A stretch of 36,678 bases of DNA from Armatimonadota bacterium (GCA_029551395.1 JAKPFN010000064.1:1-36678); one strand, 5' to 3'. Counted from the first letter of the stretch, positions 22,963-30,950 are shown. Made by a program: numbers and translations. The notes: generated by a model from the sequence alone, not told the origin.

Positions 22963-24387
22963 ATGAACAAGCTAGACCAATCCAGGATATTCCTGTGGAT
23001 TCTTCCTGTATCTGCGTGGGCTGTTATCTCAATCTTGTCTTTCTTCATTCCTGCTGCAGGGGATGATTGGTATTCATCGACTCCTATTGTGGATTTCTCA
23101 TGGCGGTTGTTTCTGCCTAAAAACACTTTCTGGCGTCCAATCGAGCCTGCCTTGAGACTGCTGCTTGGACAAATACCGTTCGCTTTTCCATATCTAAACC
23201 ATCTGCTCATTGTAATAGCTCATGGGCTTACAGCTTATATCATTTCGAAGATAACTGGATTTGCAGGGCTAAGTAAGAGAACGACAGCCCTTGCTTGTGC
23301 AGTGTTCTTGATATCACCAGCAGTATGCGCGACTGTTTTCTCGGTTGACGGCTTTAATCAAGCATGGTCAACTGCGCTTGGATTTTTATCGGTCTGGTCG
23401 TATCTGAGGTTCAAGCGTCCGGGGAATATCATCGGATGGCTCTCTTTTGCCATGATAGCGACACTGTTCAAAGAGTCCGGTGTTGCGTGGTTTGCCGCTG
23501 CCCCGCTAGTGGCTGTAGCTATTGAAGGCAGACCGATTCTCAATCGCTCGCAAATGTCTCGGATAGGATGGAGCGTGCTTATCGGAGTCTGCGGAGCATT
23601 ATTTTACCTTGCACTGCGGTTTGCATTAAGAGCCAACATAGTACTCGGGTCGGAATCCGGGAGGTATTCCATGCATTTATCCCCGATTGTCTGGCTGAAG
23701 AACATAATACTGCTTGTGGGGCTATCTACCACAGCAATCGACACACTGGCCGTCTTCCTGCCTCCGAGGAATATCGTCCTGGCAGCAGCCAGCTTCGCTG
23801 CTTCGCTTCCTCTTATGGTACTGACTGCCCTTGGTGTATCGAGACACCGTCAAAGAGCAAGAATACTGCTTCTTATAACATCCGCTGCGGTTGTGAGTAT
23901 GCCTCATCTGCTGATAGAGCACCCAGGAGAGATGCATGCTTACCCGACATTCGCAGTTTTAGCATTACTGATGGCATTTGCAGTCGATGACCTTGTGGTA
24001 TCTTCGCGCCGGAGCATTGCGTTTGCCATAGGATTGTTCCTGTTGGCATCGATCGGAGTGGGGATGCATAAATGGCAATTGATGTATAGTCACAGTTTGA
24101 CTGCTGTTCCTGTGGCCCGATCTATCGATGCCCAGACAACCGAAAAAAAGCCTGAGACTGTTTTAGTTGTAATAGTTAAGGACAACTTGCCGGGTTACTC
24201 GGTCTTCTACCAGGACCCAGCCAAAGCATCAGCCTGGGGGATGTCTGTTATTGAATTATGGGAATGGAAATACCCGAAAAAGTTCCTCTATGCCGATGAT
24301 AAAAATTCCGCCGGCCAACACTACGATGCGATGTGGGTAGTATATCCGAATGGCAGAGTAGTAGTTAAGCCAGGAGGAGTGAATTAG
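22963..24387 (+). CDS. Polytopic membrane protein, GT-C glycosyltransferase-like
   Basis: This 474-residue protein has about ten membrane helices and a soluble C-terminal domain of about 80 residues. The layout resembles GT-C fold lipid-linked glycosyltransferases (PMT/ArnT-like). It has a first helix, then an extracytoplasmic loop with AAGDDWYS, where acidic residues would be catalytic, WRPIEPALRLLLGQ, and a cytoplasmic loop with IATLFKESGVAWF, which echoes the SKE motif of those families. Next come paired helices and HLLIEHPGEMHAYPTFAVLALLMAF. The C-terminal part (VLVVIVKDNLPGYSVFYQD, YDAMWVVYPNGRVVVK) looks periplasmic. The exact family is uncertain. Its ribosome site lies in a strong hairpin. 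Confidence 0.65.
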   Translation: MNKLDQSRIFLWILPVSAWAVISILSFFIPAAGDDWYSSTPIVDFSWRLFLPKNTFWRPIEPALRLLLGQIPFAFPYLNHLLIVIAHGLTAYIISKITGFAGLSKRTTALACAVFLISPAVCATVFSVDGFNQAWSTALGFLSVWSYLRFKRPGNIIGWLSFAMIATLFKESGVAWFAAAPLVAVAIEGRPILNRSQMSRIGWSVLIGVCGALFYLALRFALRANIVLGSESGRYSMHLSPIVWLKNIILLVGLSTTAIDTLAVFLPPRNIVLAAASFAASLPLMVLTALGVSRHRQRARILLLITSAAVVSMPHLLIEHPGEMHAYPTFAVLALLMAFAVDDLVVSSRRSIAFAIGLFLLASIGVGMHKWQLMYSHSLTAVPVARSIDAQTTEKKPETVLVVIVKDNLPGYSVFYQDPAKASAWGMSVIELWEWKYPKKFLYADDKNSAGQHYDAMWVVYPNGRVVVKPGGVN

Positions 24388-24493
24388 CGGGATTGACATT
24401 GAACAGAATTAATCTGCTGATATGCTTAGGCGCGTTTTTCCCGCCGGACCAAATTCCCTGCACATCCCTGTGCGTCAAGCCAAGTTCCCCCCA

Positions 24494-24540
24494 ATTCCGC
24501 ACTCCGTACTCCGCATTCCGCATTTGGAGGATTCCGCACT
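24494..24540 (+). repeat. Short degenerate tandem repeat (CCGCACT/CCGCATT units)
   Basis: ATTCCGCACT, CCGTACT, CCGCATT, CCGCATT and, after a 9-base gap, ATTCCGCACT occur in succession between the membrane-protein gene and trmFO. It is simple slippage-prone DNA with no coding capacity. Confidence 0.6.
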
Positions 24541-24567
24541 TATATCGTTCATATATCGTTCTTTAGC

Positions 24568-24596
24568 TTTACTCTTTGAGCTTTACGCACTACACT
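24568..24596 (+). promoter_or_regulatory. Candidate trmFO promoter placing the start point at the ATG
   Basis: TTTACT (24568-24573) and TACACT (24591-24596) are 17 bases apart. Transcription would begin about six to seven bases on, at or next to the trmFO ATG (24603). Together with the lack of any Shine-Dalgarno sequence, this fits a leaderless mRNA. Confidence 0.45.
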
Positions 24597-24602
24597 GTCT
24601 CT

Positions 24603-25913
24603 ATGGAATCTAACAGACTAACAATAATCGGTGGTGGGCTTGCAGGATGCGAAGCAGCATGGCAGGCAGCAGAACGCGGAATAGATGTGACGCTCTTCGA
24701 GATGCGTCCGGTGGTGATGACTCCCGCGCATGAGTCTGGATTGCTCGCAGAACTCGTATGCAGCAACTCGCTCAAGTCCGAACTGCTTACTTCGGCACAC
24801 GGAGTACTCAAAGCGGAAATCAGCAAGCTGGGGTCGCTCGTCATCTCGGCTGCCAAAGAGACTCGAGTCCCCGCAGGTCAGGCTCTCGCCGTAGATAGAG
24901 AAAACTTCGCCTCACTAATCACCCAACAAATAGAAAACCACCCGAAAATCAAGGTAATCCGGGAAGAAATCAAGTCGATACCAACGGATAGACCGCTCAT
25001 AATCGCCACCGGGCCGCTCACGTCAGACGCTCTTGCATCAGACATCGCCCCGCTGACCGGCTCTGAGTATCTGCACTTCTACGACGCCATCGCTCCATCC
25101 ATCGAAGCCGATTCCATAGACCGCAGTAAATGCTTTCAGGCAGCCAGGTATGACAGAGGCAATGCCTACATCAACTGCCCGATGACCAGAGACCAGTATT
25201 TCGAGTTCCGAGATGCCATCCTCGCAGCCGAAAAGACTCCTTTGCATGATTTCGAACAAAAAGCCCAGTTCTTCGAAGGCTGCCTTCCCATAGAAGAGCT
25301 TGCATCACGCGGCCCAAAGACACTTGCGTTCGGCCCGATGAAACCGGTCGGCATCAGGCATCCCAAAACAGGTGAAAAGTACTTCGCAGTCGTCCAACTG
25401 CGCCAGGAGAACAAAGAGGGAACTGTCTACGGCCTGGTCGGCTTCCAGACAAGGCTAAAATGGCCGGAACAAGAGCGGGTTTTCAAGATGATCCCCGGCC
25501 TTGAGAACGCCAAATTCGTCAGGTTCGGCCAAATACACCGAAACACCTATATAGACTCACCGAAGCTGCTATCCCCTACCCTTCAGCTTCGTTCTGATAA
25601 CCAACTGTTTTTCGCAGGTCAACTGACAGGAGTGGAAGGCTATGTGGAATCCGCAGCAACGGGAATCATCGCCGGGATAAACGCTTCGCGGCTGCTGGAA
25701 GGTAAAGAACCTGTTGTCTTGCCGAAAGTGACGATGCTAGGCTCGCTCATAAGCTATATCACAACAGCACCAATTAAGCAGTTCCAGCCGATGAACGCAA
25801 ACTTCGGCATCTTCCCGCCACTCGATGTCCCGGAGAAAAAAGACGAGATCAAACGCGCCAAGATGGTCGAAAGAGCACTGGCAGCACTCGATGAATGGCA
25901 GAAAGAGTTATAA
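24603..25913 (+). CDS. trmFO: Folate-dependent tRNA (uracil-54-C5)-methyltransferase TrmFO
   Basis: This 436-residue flavoprotein methylates U54 of the tRNA T-loop, using methylenetetrahydrofolate as carbon donor and NAD(P)H with FAD as reductant. The FAD motif IIGGGLAGCEAAWQAAERG sits at the N-terminus, followed by FEMRPVVMTPAH, LVCSNSLKSE and GVLKAEI, which are TrmFO hallmarks. Cysteines in FFEGCLPIEELASRG and YINCPMTR are typical of the family, as is the end region TGVEGYVESAATGIIAGINASRLL. Length is normal. The start is ATG 24603; the frame is open back to 24576 but family alignment begins at MESNRLTIIG. No ribosome site is present. It converges on the HD gene with 13 bases between. Confidence 0.96.
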   Translation: MESNRLTIIGGGLAGCEAAWQAAERGIDVTLFEMRPVVMTPAHESGLLAELVCSNSLKSELLTSAHGVLKAEISKLGSLVISAAKETRVPAGQALAVDRENFASLITQQIENHPKIKVIREEIKSIPTDRPLIIATGPLTSDALASDIAPLTGSEYLHFYDAIAPSIEADSIDRSKCFQAARYDRGNAYINCPMTRDQYFEFRDAILAAEKTPLHDFEQKAQFFEGCLPIEELASRGPKTLAFGPMKPVGIRHPKTGEKYFAVVQLRQENKEGTVYGLVGFQTRLKWPEQERVFKMIPGLENAKFVRFGQIHRNTYIDSPKLLSPTLQLRSDNQLFFAGQLTGVEGYVESAATGIIAGINASRLLEGKEPVVLPKVTMLGSLISYITTAPIKQFQPMNANFGIFPPLDVPEKKDEIKRAKMVERALAALDEWQKEL

Positions 25914-25926
25914 CCTCTCAAAGCTC

Positions 25927-26595
25927 CTACAGGTCAGTTCCGTTGATAACCAGCCTGAACTTGTAACCGAAGAAATCTGCAGCGCGGCGGCACATAAGCA
26001 TTCTGATCAGGAATATCTCGAAGTATTCCATCACGCTCGCAGCCTGAGAGTCCGTCGTCAGTTCAAGGTTGATTGTTTTCGCATCCTGGTCTACCCGAAG
26101 CTGAGATTGCTGCACGGCATGGTTGACTCTGTCATGGATGTCGAACGCCATAGGATTCGGGTTCTGGACTCTGGACTGATGTACATCAGCCTTGTCTGCA
26201 AGTATAAGCGCAGCCGCAACAGGCGACACCGGTGCGCCAAGCTCTTCTTCATGGTTCCCGATGGCCGAGATAATCGTCGCAATCTCCTCGGTTGGCATCC
26301 CCATCTTGGTAAGCAGAGTGAATGCCATGACAGCGCCTGTTTCACAGTGGATATGCCGGTTGATAGTGTTTCCGATATCATGCAGATAGCCTGCGATTGC
26401 AGCCAGTTCCGATAACCTGCCGTCAAACCCCAACTCGCGGGGGATTCTTCCTGCTGTCTCAGCCACAATCCCTGCATGCCTGAATCCATGCTCTGTGTAA
26501 CCGAGCGCATTCATCTGTTCATTTGCCTTTGATATGTATGTCCTGACATCATCATTCCTGCGGATGTCATCAAGCGTGATTATCTGTCTTTCCAT
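25927..26595 (-). CDS. HD-domain metal-dependent phosphohydrolase
   Basis: This 222-residue protein has the HD superfamily set: H in GFRHAGIVAETA, HD in AGYLHDIGN, a following H in HIHCETGAVM, then GNHEEE, and D in LADKADVHQSR. The start is ATG 26595 (MERQIITLDDIRRND), with GGAAGG four bases upstream; the frame continues to 26691 but overlaps tgt. It lies 25 bases after the tgt stop, so the two are co-transcribed. HD hydrolases act on nucleotides, phosphorylated metabolites or cyclic dinucleotides; nothing here identifies the substrate. The C-terminal 60 residues (LELTTDSQAASVMEYFEIFLIRMLMC) form a separate alpha/beta part. Confidence 0.88.
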   Translation of the reverse strand: MERQIITLDDIRRNDDVRTYISKANEQMNALGYTEHGFRHAGIVAETAGRIPRELGFDGRLSELAAIAGYLHDIGNTINRHIHCETGAVMAFTLLTKMGMPTEEIATIISAIGNHEEELGAPVSPVAAALILADKADVHQSRVQNPNPMAFDIHDRVNHAVQQSQLRVDQDAKTINLELTTDSQAASVMEYFEIFLIRMLMCRRAADFFGYKFRLVINGTDL

Positions 26596-26620
26596 ATTAC
26601 CTTCCTGCTGCTCTGCGACC

Positions 26621-27796
26621 TTATTCGGACATTCGAGGCTGCCCGTCACCGACTTCTGCACGGTGCTTTCGATATTTGGCGAGGAACTCACGACGATACT
26701 CCTTCAGCCGGTCTTCTTCTATCGCCTGCCGTATACCAGCCATAAGTTTATAGTAGAAATACAGGTTGTGATAAGTTGCAAGCCGCGCTGCCAGTATCTC
26801 ACCAGACATATAGAGATGCCTCAGATACGCTGCACTATAATTCTGGCAGACTTTACATTCACACTCAGGGTCAACAGGGCTGAAGTCCTCCGTAAACCGA
26901 GCGTTCTTTATATTTATCCGCCCGTAGGTGGTATAGAGCGACCCATTTCGGCCAAGTCTGGTCGGGAGAACACAGTCGAACATATCCACCCCGCGCCAAA
27001 CCGCATCCAACAGGTCTTCAGGTGTTCCAACGCCCATCAGATAGCGGGGCTTCTCTCTTGGAAGCTCCGGAACAGTCCAATCCAGCACATCCAGCATAGC
27101 CTGTTTAGGCTCTCCGACCGATACACCGCCGATCGCAATACCTGGGAAGTCCATATCAACAATCGCACGGGCACTGACCTTACGAAGATCCTCATAAGTG
27201 CTGCCCTGAATGATGCCGAAAAGCGCCTGCGGAGTCCCGCTTCCACCTTGTGAGATACTTCCTGATGCCTGCCATTCAGCTTTGCACCGTTCAGCCCAGG
27301 CATGAGTGCGTTCCATCGCCGCTTTGGCCTTCTCATGGCTTACAGGATACGCCACACACTCATCGAACGCCATGATAATGTCCGCGCCGATTGACTTCTC
27401 TATCTGTATTACGGTTTCTGGCGAGAAAACGTGCGTTGATCCGTCGATATACGACTTGAAAACTACCTCATCCTCACCGATCACCCTCAGATGCTCCAAG
27501 CTGAACACCTGAAAACCACCGCTGTCTGTGAGAACCGCATTCGGCCAGGACATGAACTTATGGATTCCGCCTGCCCGTTCTATGACTTTGTGTCCGGGCC
27601 GAAGGTAGAGGTGGTAAGTGTTCCCCAGGATGATCTTGAACCCGATCTCCTGAAGTTCCTCCTGGGTCATCGATTTGACTGTCGCCTGAGTTCCCACAGG
27701 CATAAAAACTGGTGTTTCGACAGTAGCATGAGGCAGTTTAAGAATCCCCCGCCTCGCCCTGCATTCCGTGCTTTCAGATATTATGCTGAATTCGAT
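26621..27796 (-). CDS. tgt: Queuine tRNA-ribosyltransferase (tRNA-guanine transglycosylase), probable AUC start
   Basis: This enzyme exchanges G34 for preQ1 in tRNAs with GUN anticodons. The TIM-barrel core has DSGGFQVFSL (base-binding Asp), MAFDEC, GGVSVGE, LMGVGTPEDLL, the nucleophile region FDCVLPTRLGRNG and the zinc site CECKVCQ...H. The first ATG (27703, MPVGTQATVK) would delete about 30 conserved residues and has no ribosome site. In the same frame upstream the sequence reads EFSIISESTECRARRG, then VETPVFMPVG, which matches the conserved Tgt N-terminus. That part contains no ATG, GTG or TTG. GGAG lies eight bases before an ATC at 27796 (five before ATC 27799), and TAA at 27833-27835 closes the frame. 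I therefore place the start at ATC 27796 (391 aa). Confidence 0.9.
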   Translation of the reverse strand: MEFSIISESTECRARRGILKLPHATVETPVFMPVGTQATVKSMTQEELQEIGFKIILGNTYHLYLRPGHKVIERAGGIHKFMSWPNAVLTDSGGFQVFSLEHLRVIGEDEVVFKSYIDGSTHVFSPETVIQIEKSIGADIIMAFDECVAYPVSHEKAKAAMERTHAWAERCKAEWQASGSISQGGSGTPQALFGIIQGSTYEDLRKVSARAIVDMDFPGIAIGGVSVGEPKQAMLDVLDWTVPELPREKPRYLMGVGTPEDLLDAVWRGVDMFDCVLPTRLGRNGSLYTTYGRINIKNARFTEDFSPVDPECECKVCQNYSAAYLRHLYMSGEILAARLATYHNLYFYYKLMAGIRQAIEEDRLKEYRREFLAKYRKHRAEVGDGQPRMSE

Positions 27797-27831
27797 GATT
27801 TTTTCTCCGAAATAACAATTATCCCGGCCAT

Positions 27832-27861
27832 ATTATACCACCACAGCCAACCTGACGTCAG
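27832..27861 (-). promoter_or_regulatory. Promoter of the tgt-HD operon
   Basis: A perfect TATAAT lies at 27837-27832 on the minus strand, with CTGACG (27861-27856) 18 bases upstream. The start point would fall near 27825, leaving about 28 leader bases before the ATC at 27796, with the GGAG site in between. This fits the upstream non-AUG start, not the ATG at 27703. Confidence 0.65.
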
Positions 27862-27956
27862 TAGGGAGAGAGCATGAGTAACGAGTGAAAAACAAGTTCG
27901 GGAAATACTCTATAAGCATAAAAGCAGGCAAGGGATCAATCCCTGACTCCTGGCCA

Positions 27957-28928
27957 CTATCCACGGAATCTGTAGTTTTTCACATTCAACGCCTTCCAAA
28001 GAAGTCCTGGGTGCTTTGATATTGCTTCTATCAGTTCAGGATCATCAGTCAGAAGATCCGCTCTTATCTCTCCTGCATCCAACAGCTGGTCTAGGAAGTC
28101 CATCTCTGTCTTGCGTAGGGGAAGGATGATGCTCAACCTCTCGCGGCACTCATCCACGAGGCGTTTGGCCCAAGTGTACCGGTCTTCTATCTTGGCAAGT
28201 GCCTTACAGCTTAGGACAGGTATTAACTGACTCTCTAATTCCCGCACATCGAAACCGACATTATCTACCGTTATCTTTCGCCAGTCTTCGCGGTTGATGG
28301 CACCATAGACGACGAAAGCCAGCCGCAGCTTTTCCACATCAAGCAGGTCAAATGTGAGCAGTCGATGAGCATCGTAGAGATCTCTTCCAGCATGACGCGA
28401 GAAGAGCGCTGCTAGTTTCCCAGCTAATATCTCGTGGATATCCATCACCGGAACACCGACAACTGAATAGCTGCCTACAGAACATGAGTCCATCGGTGTC
28501 ACTGTAAAGAGTGGGACGCGATACATGTAGTTTATATCGAGCTGTAGTACGCCAGTTGGTGTAACAACACTTCTATAACTCAGGTTATACTTTCCTCCAG
28601 CATGGTCTGACGGACTTCTCGTGATTCTATAACCTTCACGACTACATATCGCAGTTATTGCCTGCTCTATCTTCGGCCTGTCGGCTTCCATGCCTTCCTT
28701 ATCCACACAGCCAACATAGTTTAGATCGATATCAACGGACAGCCTAGGCACATCAAGGAGGAACAGGTTTAAGGCTGTGCCACCCTTCAATGCCAATTTG
28801 CCTCTAAGCTGCGGATGAGTGTTCAACAGGTCAAGGAGGGACAGGAGATGGATGACCTTTTCCAGTATCTCTGGTCTATAACCAGTTGATCTGGCCTCTG
28901 ATGTCAATCGCTCTATCGAAAGCCTCAT
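27957..28928 (-). CDS. abiEii: AbiEii-type nucleotidyltransferase toxin
   Basis: This 323-residue protein belongs to the AbiEii/DUF1814 nucleotidyltransferase toxin family. The pol-beta-like site is visible as LALKGGTALNLF, followed by the acidic pair in RLSVDIDLNY. Further family motifs are VMDIHEILAGKLAALFSRHAGRDLYDAHRLL and the basic helices near the C-terminus. In studied systems AbiEii stops growth by nucleotide transfer to RNA (tRNA for related MenT toxins). Its ATG overlaps the stop of the antitoxin gene by four bases, the usual arrangement of type IV AbiE systems. No truncation is seen, so the toxin is probably intact. It could act in phage defence or genome maintenance. Confidence 0.9.
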   Translation of the reverse strand: MRLSIERLTSEARSTGYRPEILEKVIHLLSLLDLLNTHPQLRGKLALKGGTALNLFLLDVPRLSVDIDLNYVGCVDKEGMEADRPKIEQAITAICSREGYRITRSPSDHAGGKYNLSYRSVVTPTGVLQLDINYMYRVPLFTVTPMDSCSVGSYSVVGVPVMDIHEILAGKLAALFSRHAGRDLYDAHRLLTFDLLDVEKLRLAFVVYGAINREDWRKITVDNVGFDVRELESQLIPVLSCKALAKIEDRYTWAKRLVDECRERLSIILPLRKTEMDFLDQLLDAGEIRADLLTDDPELIEAISKHPGLLWKALNVKNYRFRG

Positions 28929-29719
28929 TGTTCTTCCCAGCTTCGTTTAAGCACGGTATCGGGTACCACCAGGTTCCACTTGGATATCAAAGTGTTGCTC
29001 CCCTTGTGTGACCTGTCAAAATAGTGTGGGGACTTTGGACGGAGTCTGACCAGACGCTCCAGGTATTCGTCATCAACCATCAACTGCCCCCTGTGCTGTT
29101 CCAAAAAGAATCCTACCTTTGCAGCAGTCGTGGCATTCCCAAGCAGTTCCACGTACCGGAATACTACAGCAAAGTCGAAGTACTCTATCATCTCAAGTGA
29201 ACGCCATATCTCCTCCCAGCCCCCAGCAAGCTCTGGCCGCTGCATCACATCCACCATTGTCCGTTCCAGGCTCGTCACCCGCAGATCCTCGCCGTGGGAG
29301 TCTTCAGTATTCACCCCATACATCTCCTCACCTTTCTTTACTAGCGACTGTGGAAAAAGGACTGGCTTGAAGGTCTGGCCTTCATATTCAAACGGCCGGA
29401 GTCGTGAATGGGATAGGTAGATATAACTGCTCCAGTAGGAATAAGCCTTACCATAGAACTGAAGAGCAGTGTGATACGCTAGTACTGAGTCAGGAGCCAT
29501 CTTTGAACATACCAGGTAAGGGTCAGCTACTACCGTCTTACCGGGAGGTGTACTCAGATAAAGTGCTTTACGTATCTGTTTTACCCGACCTGTGCCAAGA
29601 TGATATTTCAACAACTGCCGGCAACTTGTGGGCTTTGCATTTTGATGACTGCGGCAGAAATCATCAAATTCCTCGATGCTAAACACGGTTTTTGCATTCA
29701 GAAACGCTTGCGTCTTCAT
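28925..29719 (-). CDS. abiEi: AbiEi-type antitoxin and autorepressor
   Basis: This 264-residue protein corresponds to AbiEi antitoxins: an N-terminal winged-helix domain (FSIEEFDDFC...RQLLKYHLGTGRVKQIRKALYLS), then a larger domain that neutralises the toxin. Typical family traits are DPYLVCSKMAPDSVLAYHTALQFYG, LSHSRLRPFEYEG, and VTSLERTMVDVMQRPELAGG. In studied AbiE systems this protein binds inverted repeats in its own promoter and represses both genes. Here two identical-layout palindromes lie upstream (29756-29774 and 29843-29859), in line with that. AAAGGGA lies six bases before ATG 29719. The stop overlaps the toxin start, giving coupled translation. Confidence 0.88.
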   Translation of the reverse strand: MKTQAFLNAKTVFSIEEFDDFCRSHQNAKPTSCRQLLKYHLGTGRVKQIRKALYLSTPPGKTVVADPYLVCSKMAPDSVLAYHTALQFYGKAYSYWSSYIYLSHSRLRPFEYEGQTFKPVLFPQSLVKKGEEMYGVNTEDSHGEDLRVTSLERTMVDVMQRPELAGGWEEIWRSLEMIEYFDFAVVFRYVELLGNATTAAKVGFFLEQHRGQLMVDDEYLERLVRLRPKSPHYFDRSHKGSNTLISKWNLVVPDTVLKRSWEEQ

Positions 29720-29755
29720 GCTCTGTCCCTTTGCACTTGATAATATGCACTTATA

Positions 29756-29774
29756 AGTATAAATATATTATACT
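29756..29774. promoter_or_regulatory. AbiEi operator 1, overlapping the abiE promoter
   Basis: AGTATAA-ATATA-TTATACT is a perfect 7-bp inverted repeat with a 5-base spacer. On the minus strand TTGACT lies at the right place for a -35, and TAATAT within the palindrome for a -10 (17-base gap), so a bound repressor would block transcription of the antitoxin-toxin pair. Confidence 0.65.
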
Positions 29775-29842
29775 ATTTGCTACTTGTAGTCAAATACACT
29801 ATCGGGTTGAGATTGACATAACTTGATAGTAAACATAGATAA

Positions 29843-29859
29843 GTATAATAATATTATAC
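29843..29859. promoter_or_regulatory. AbiEi operator 2
   Basis: GTATAA-TAATA-TTATAC repeats the layout GTATAA-N5-TTATAC of the first site, 86 bases away. A third half site, GTATAA, occurs at 29880-29885. The spacing suggests looping or several dimers on the AT-rich upstream region. Confidence 0.55.
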
Positions 29860-29976
29860 CATGCGATGCACATCATCAAGTATAATTACACTAAACTACC
29901 CCGTATTTTCTCCAACAATTCTTGGTTTTCGGATTACATATCAAGTAGAGGGTGTATCATGCAGCTTCATGAATGT

Positions 29977-29997
29977 GTGAATAACTCAGCTATTCAC
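29977..29997. repeat. Unassigned palindrome between abiE and rex
   Basis: GTGAATA (29977-29983) and TATTCAC (29991-29997) form a perfect 7-bp inverted repeat with a 7-base loop. It lies about 90 bases beyond the rex stop and has no T-run, so it is not an obvious terminator. No gene is seen from 29720 to 30084. Confidence 0.45.
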
Positions 29998-30084
29998 TGA
30001 GGAATAAGCGTCAAAAATACATAACCAACTATATCGGATCAAAATAAATCTCTATATCTCCTTGGCCCCTATCCATATTACTTC

Positions 30085-30705
30085 CTAGGATTCCGTCAGA
30101 TGAAACGCCAGTACAGCAAGCTCTTGCCCGAAGTCTACATTCCGAACAACAACGTCTTCCGGGAGTCTGAGGATAGCCGGAGCAAAGTTGAGTATCGCTT
30201 TGACACCTGCTTCCACCAGTTTGCAGGCTACTTGCTGGGCAGCAGTGGCAGGTACTGCGATTATCCCTATCTGCGCCTGCAATTCGGTGTTCACTTCTGC
30301 CAGTTCTGCTATGTCTCTAATCTCAAGGTCCCACAGTTTGCGGCCGATCTTGTTGTAGTTATTATCGAAGACGGCGACGATGTGGAAATTCTGCGCTTTC
30401 AGTACCGGGAAGCCGATCAGAGCGCTTCCGAGGTTGCCTGCGCCGACGAGCAGCACGCGCTGAGCTTGTTCCACCTTCAGGATTCTGGCAAGACGGGCTT
30501 TAAGCTCCTCGACATCGTAACCAATTCCCGGCCTGCCGAACTCGCCAAAGTAAGACAGGTCTTTACGGAACTGAGCAGCATTGATACCGGTAGCTTGTTC
30601 AATATCGCTTGATGATACCGTGTCTATCTTGCGGCAGTTCAGCTCGATAAGAGCCGTCAGGTAAGTTGCCAGTCTTTCGAGGGTTGGAATAGGTACCTTA
30701 TTCAC
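30085..30705 (-). CDS. rex: Redox-sensing transcriptional repressor Rex
   Basis: This 206-residue protein is a Rex repressor, which binds DNA when NAD+ is abundant and lets go when NADH rises. The N-terminal winged helix contains VSSSDIEQATGINAAQFRKDLSYFG and the GRPGIGYDVEEL linker. The Rossmann domain has LLVGAGNLGSALIGF (near residue 87), VAVFDNN and IGIIAVPATAAQQVA. A C-terminal swapped helix (VDFGQELAVLAFHL) completes the dimer. Length is standard. The start shown is GTG 30705 (MNKVPIPTLERL). GAGGTG lies about 20 bases upstream, too far, and an in-frame ATA at 30720 would have better spacing. A Rex site at 30761-30778 implies autoregulation. Confidence 0.96.
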   Translation of the reverse strand: MNKVPIPTLERLATYLTALIELNCRKIDTVSSSDIEQATGINAAQFRKDLSYFGEFGRPGIGYDVEELKARLARILKVEQAQRVLLVGAGNLGSALIGFPVLKAQNFHIVAVFDNNYNKIGRKLWDLEIRDIAELAEVNTELQAQIGIIAVPATAAQQVACKLVEAGVKAILNFAPAILRLPEDVVVRNVDFGQELAVLAFHLTES

Positions 30706-30760
30706 GTTGTTTTTAGGTATCGAGTCACCTCATAGGCCATAGGTTATTCGGCTGTGATGT

Positions 30761-30778
30761 TTGTGCCCAATTTCACAA
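30761..30778 (-). promoter_or_regulatory. Rex operator upstream of rex
   Basis: On the minus strand TTGTGAAATTGGGCACAA matches TTGTGA-N6-TCACAA at 11 of 12 fixed positions. It lies 56 bases before the rex start and in the divergent interval shared with the antiporter gene at 30951, so it could affect both. It closely resembles the site before the hydrogenase operon. Confidence 0.8.
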
Positions 30779-30950
30779 CAGTAACTGAAGTATATCATTC
30801 AGTTTAATCGATTGCAAGCAGGTTGAGGACGATGGAACTAGCCATTCTCTTGTAGGAACTGGCGGGATTATCTAGCTGACTTCCTTACAAAGGACTTGGC
30901 CACCCAACACTAAAAATCTTCTAAATGCATCTCTTTACAAAATAAAAACT

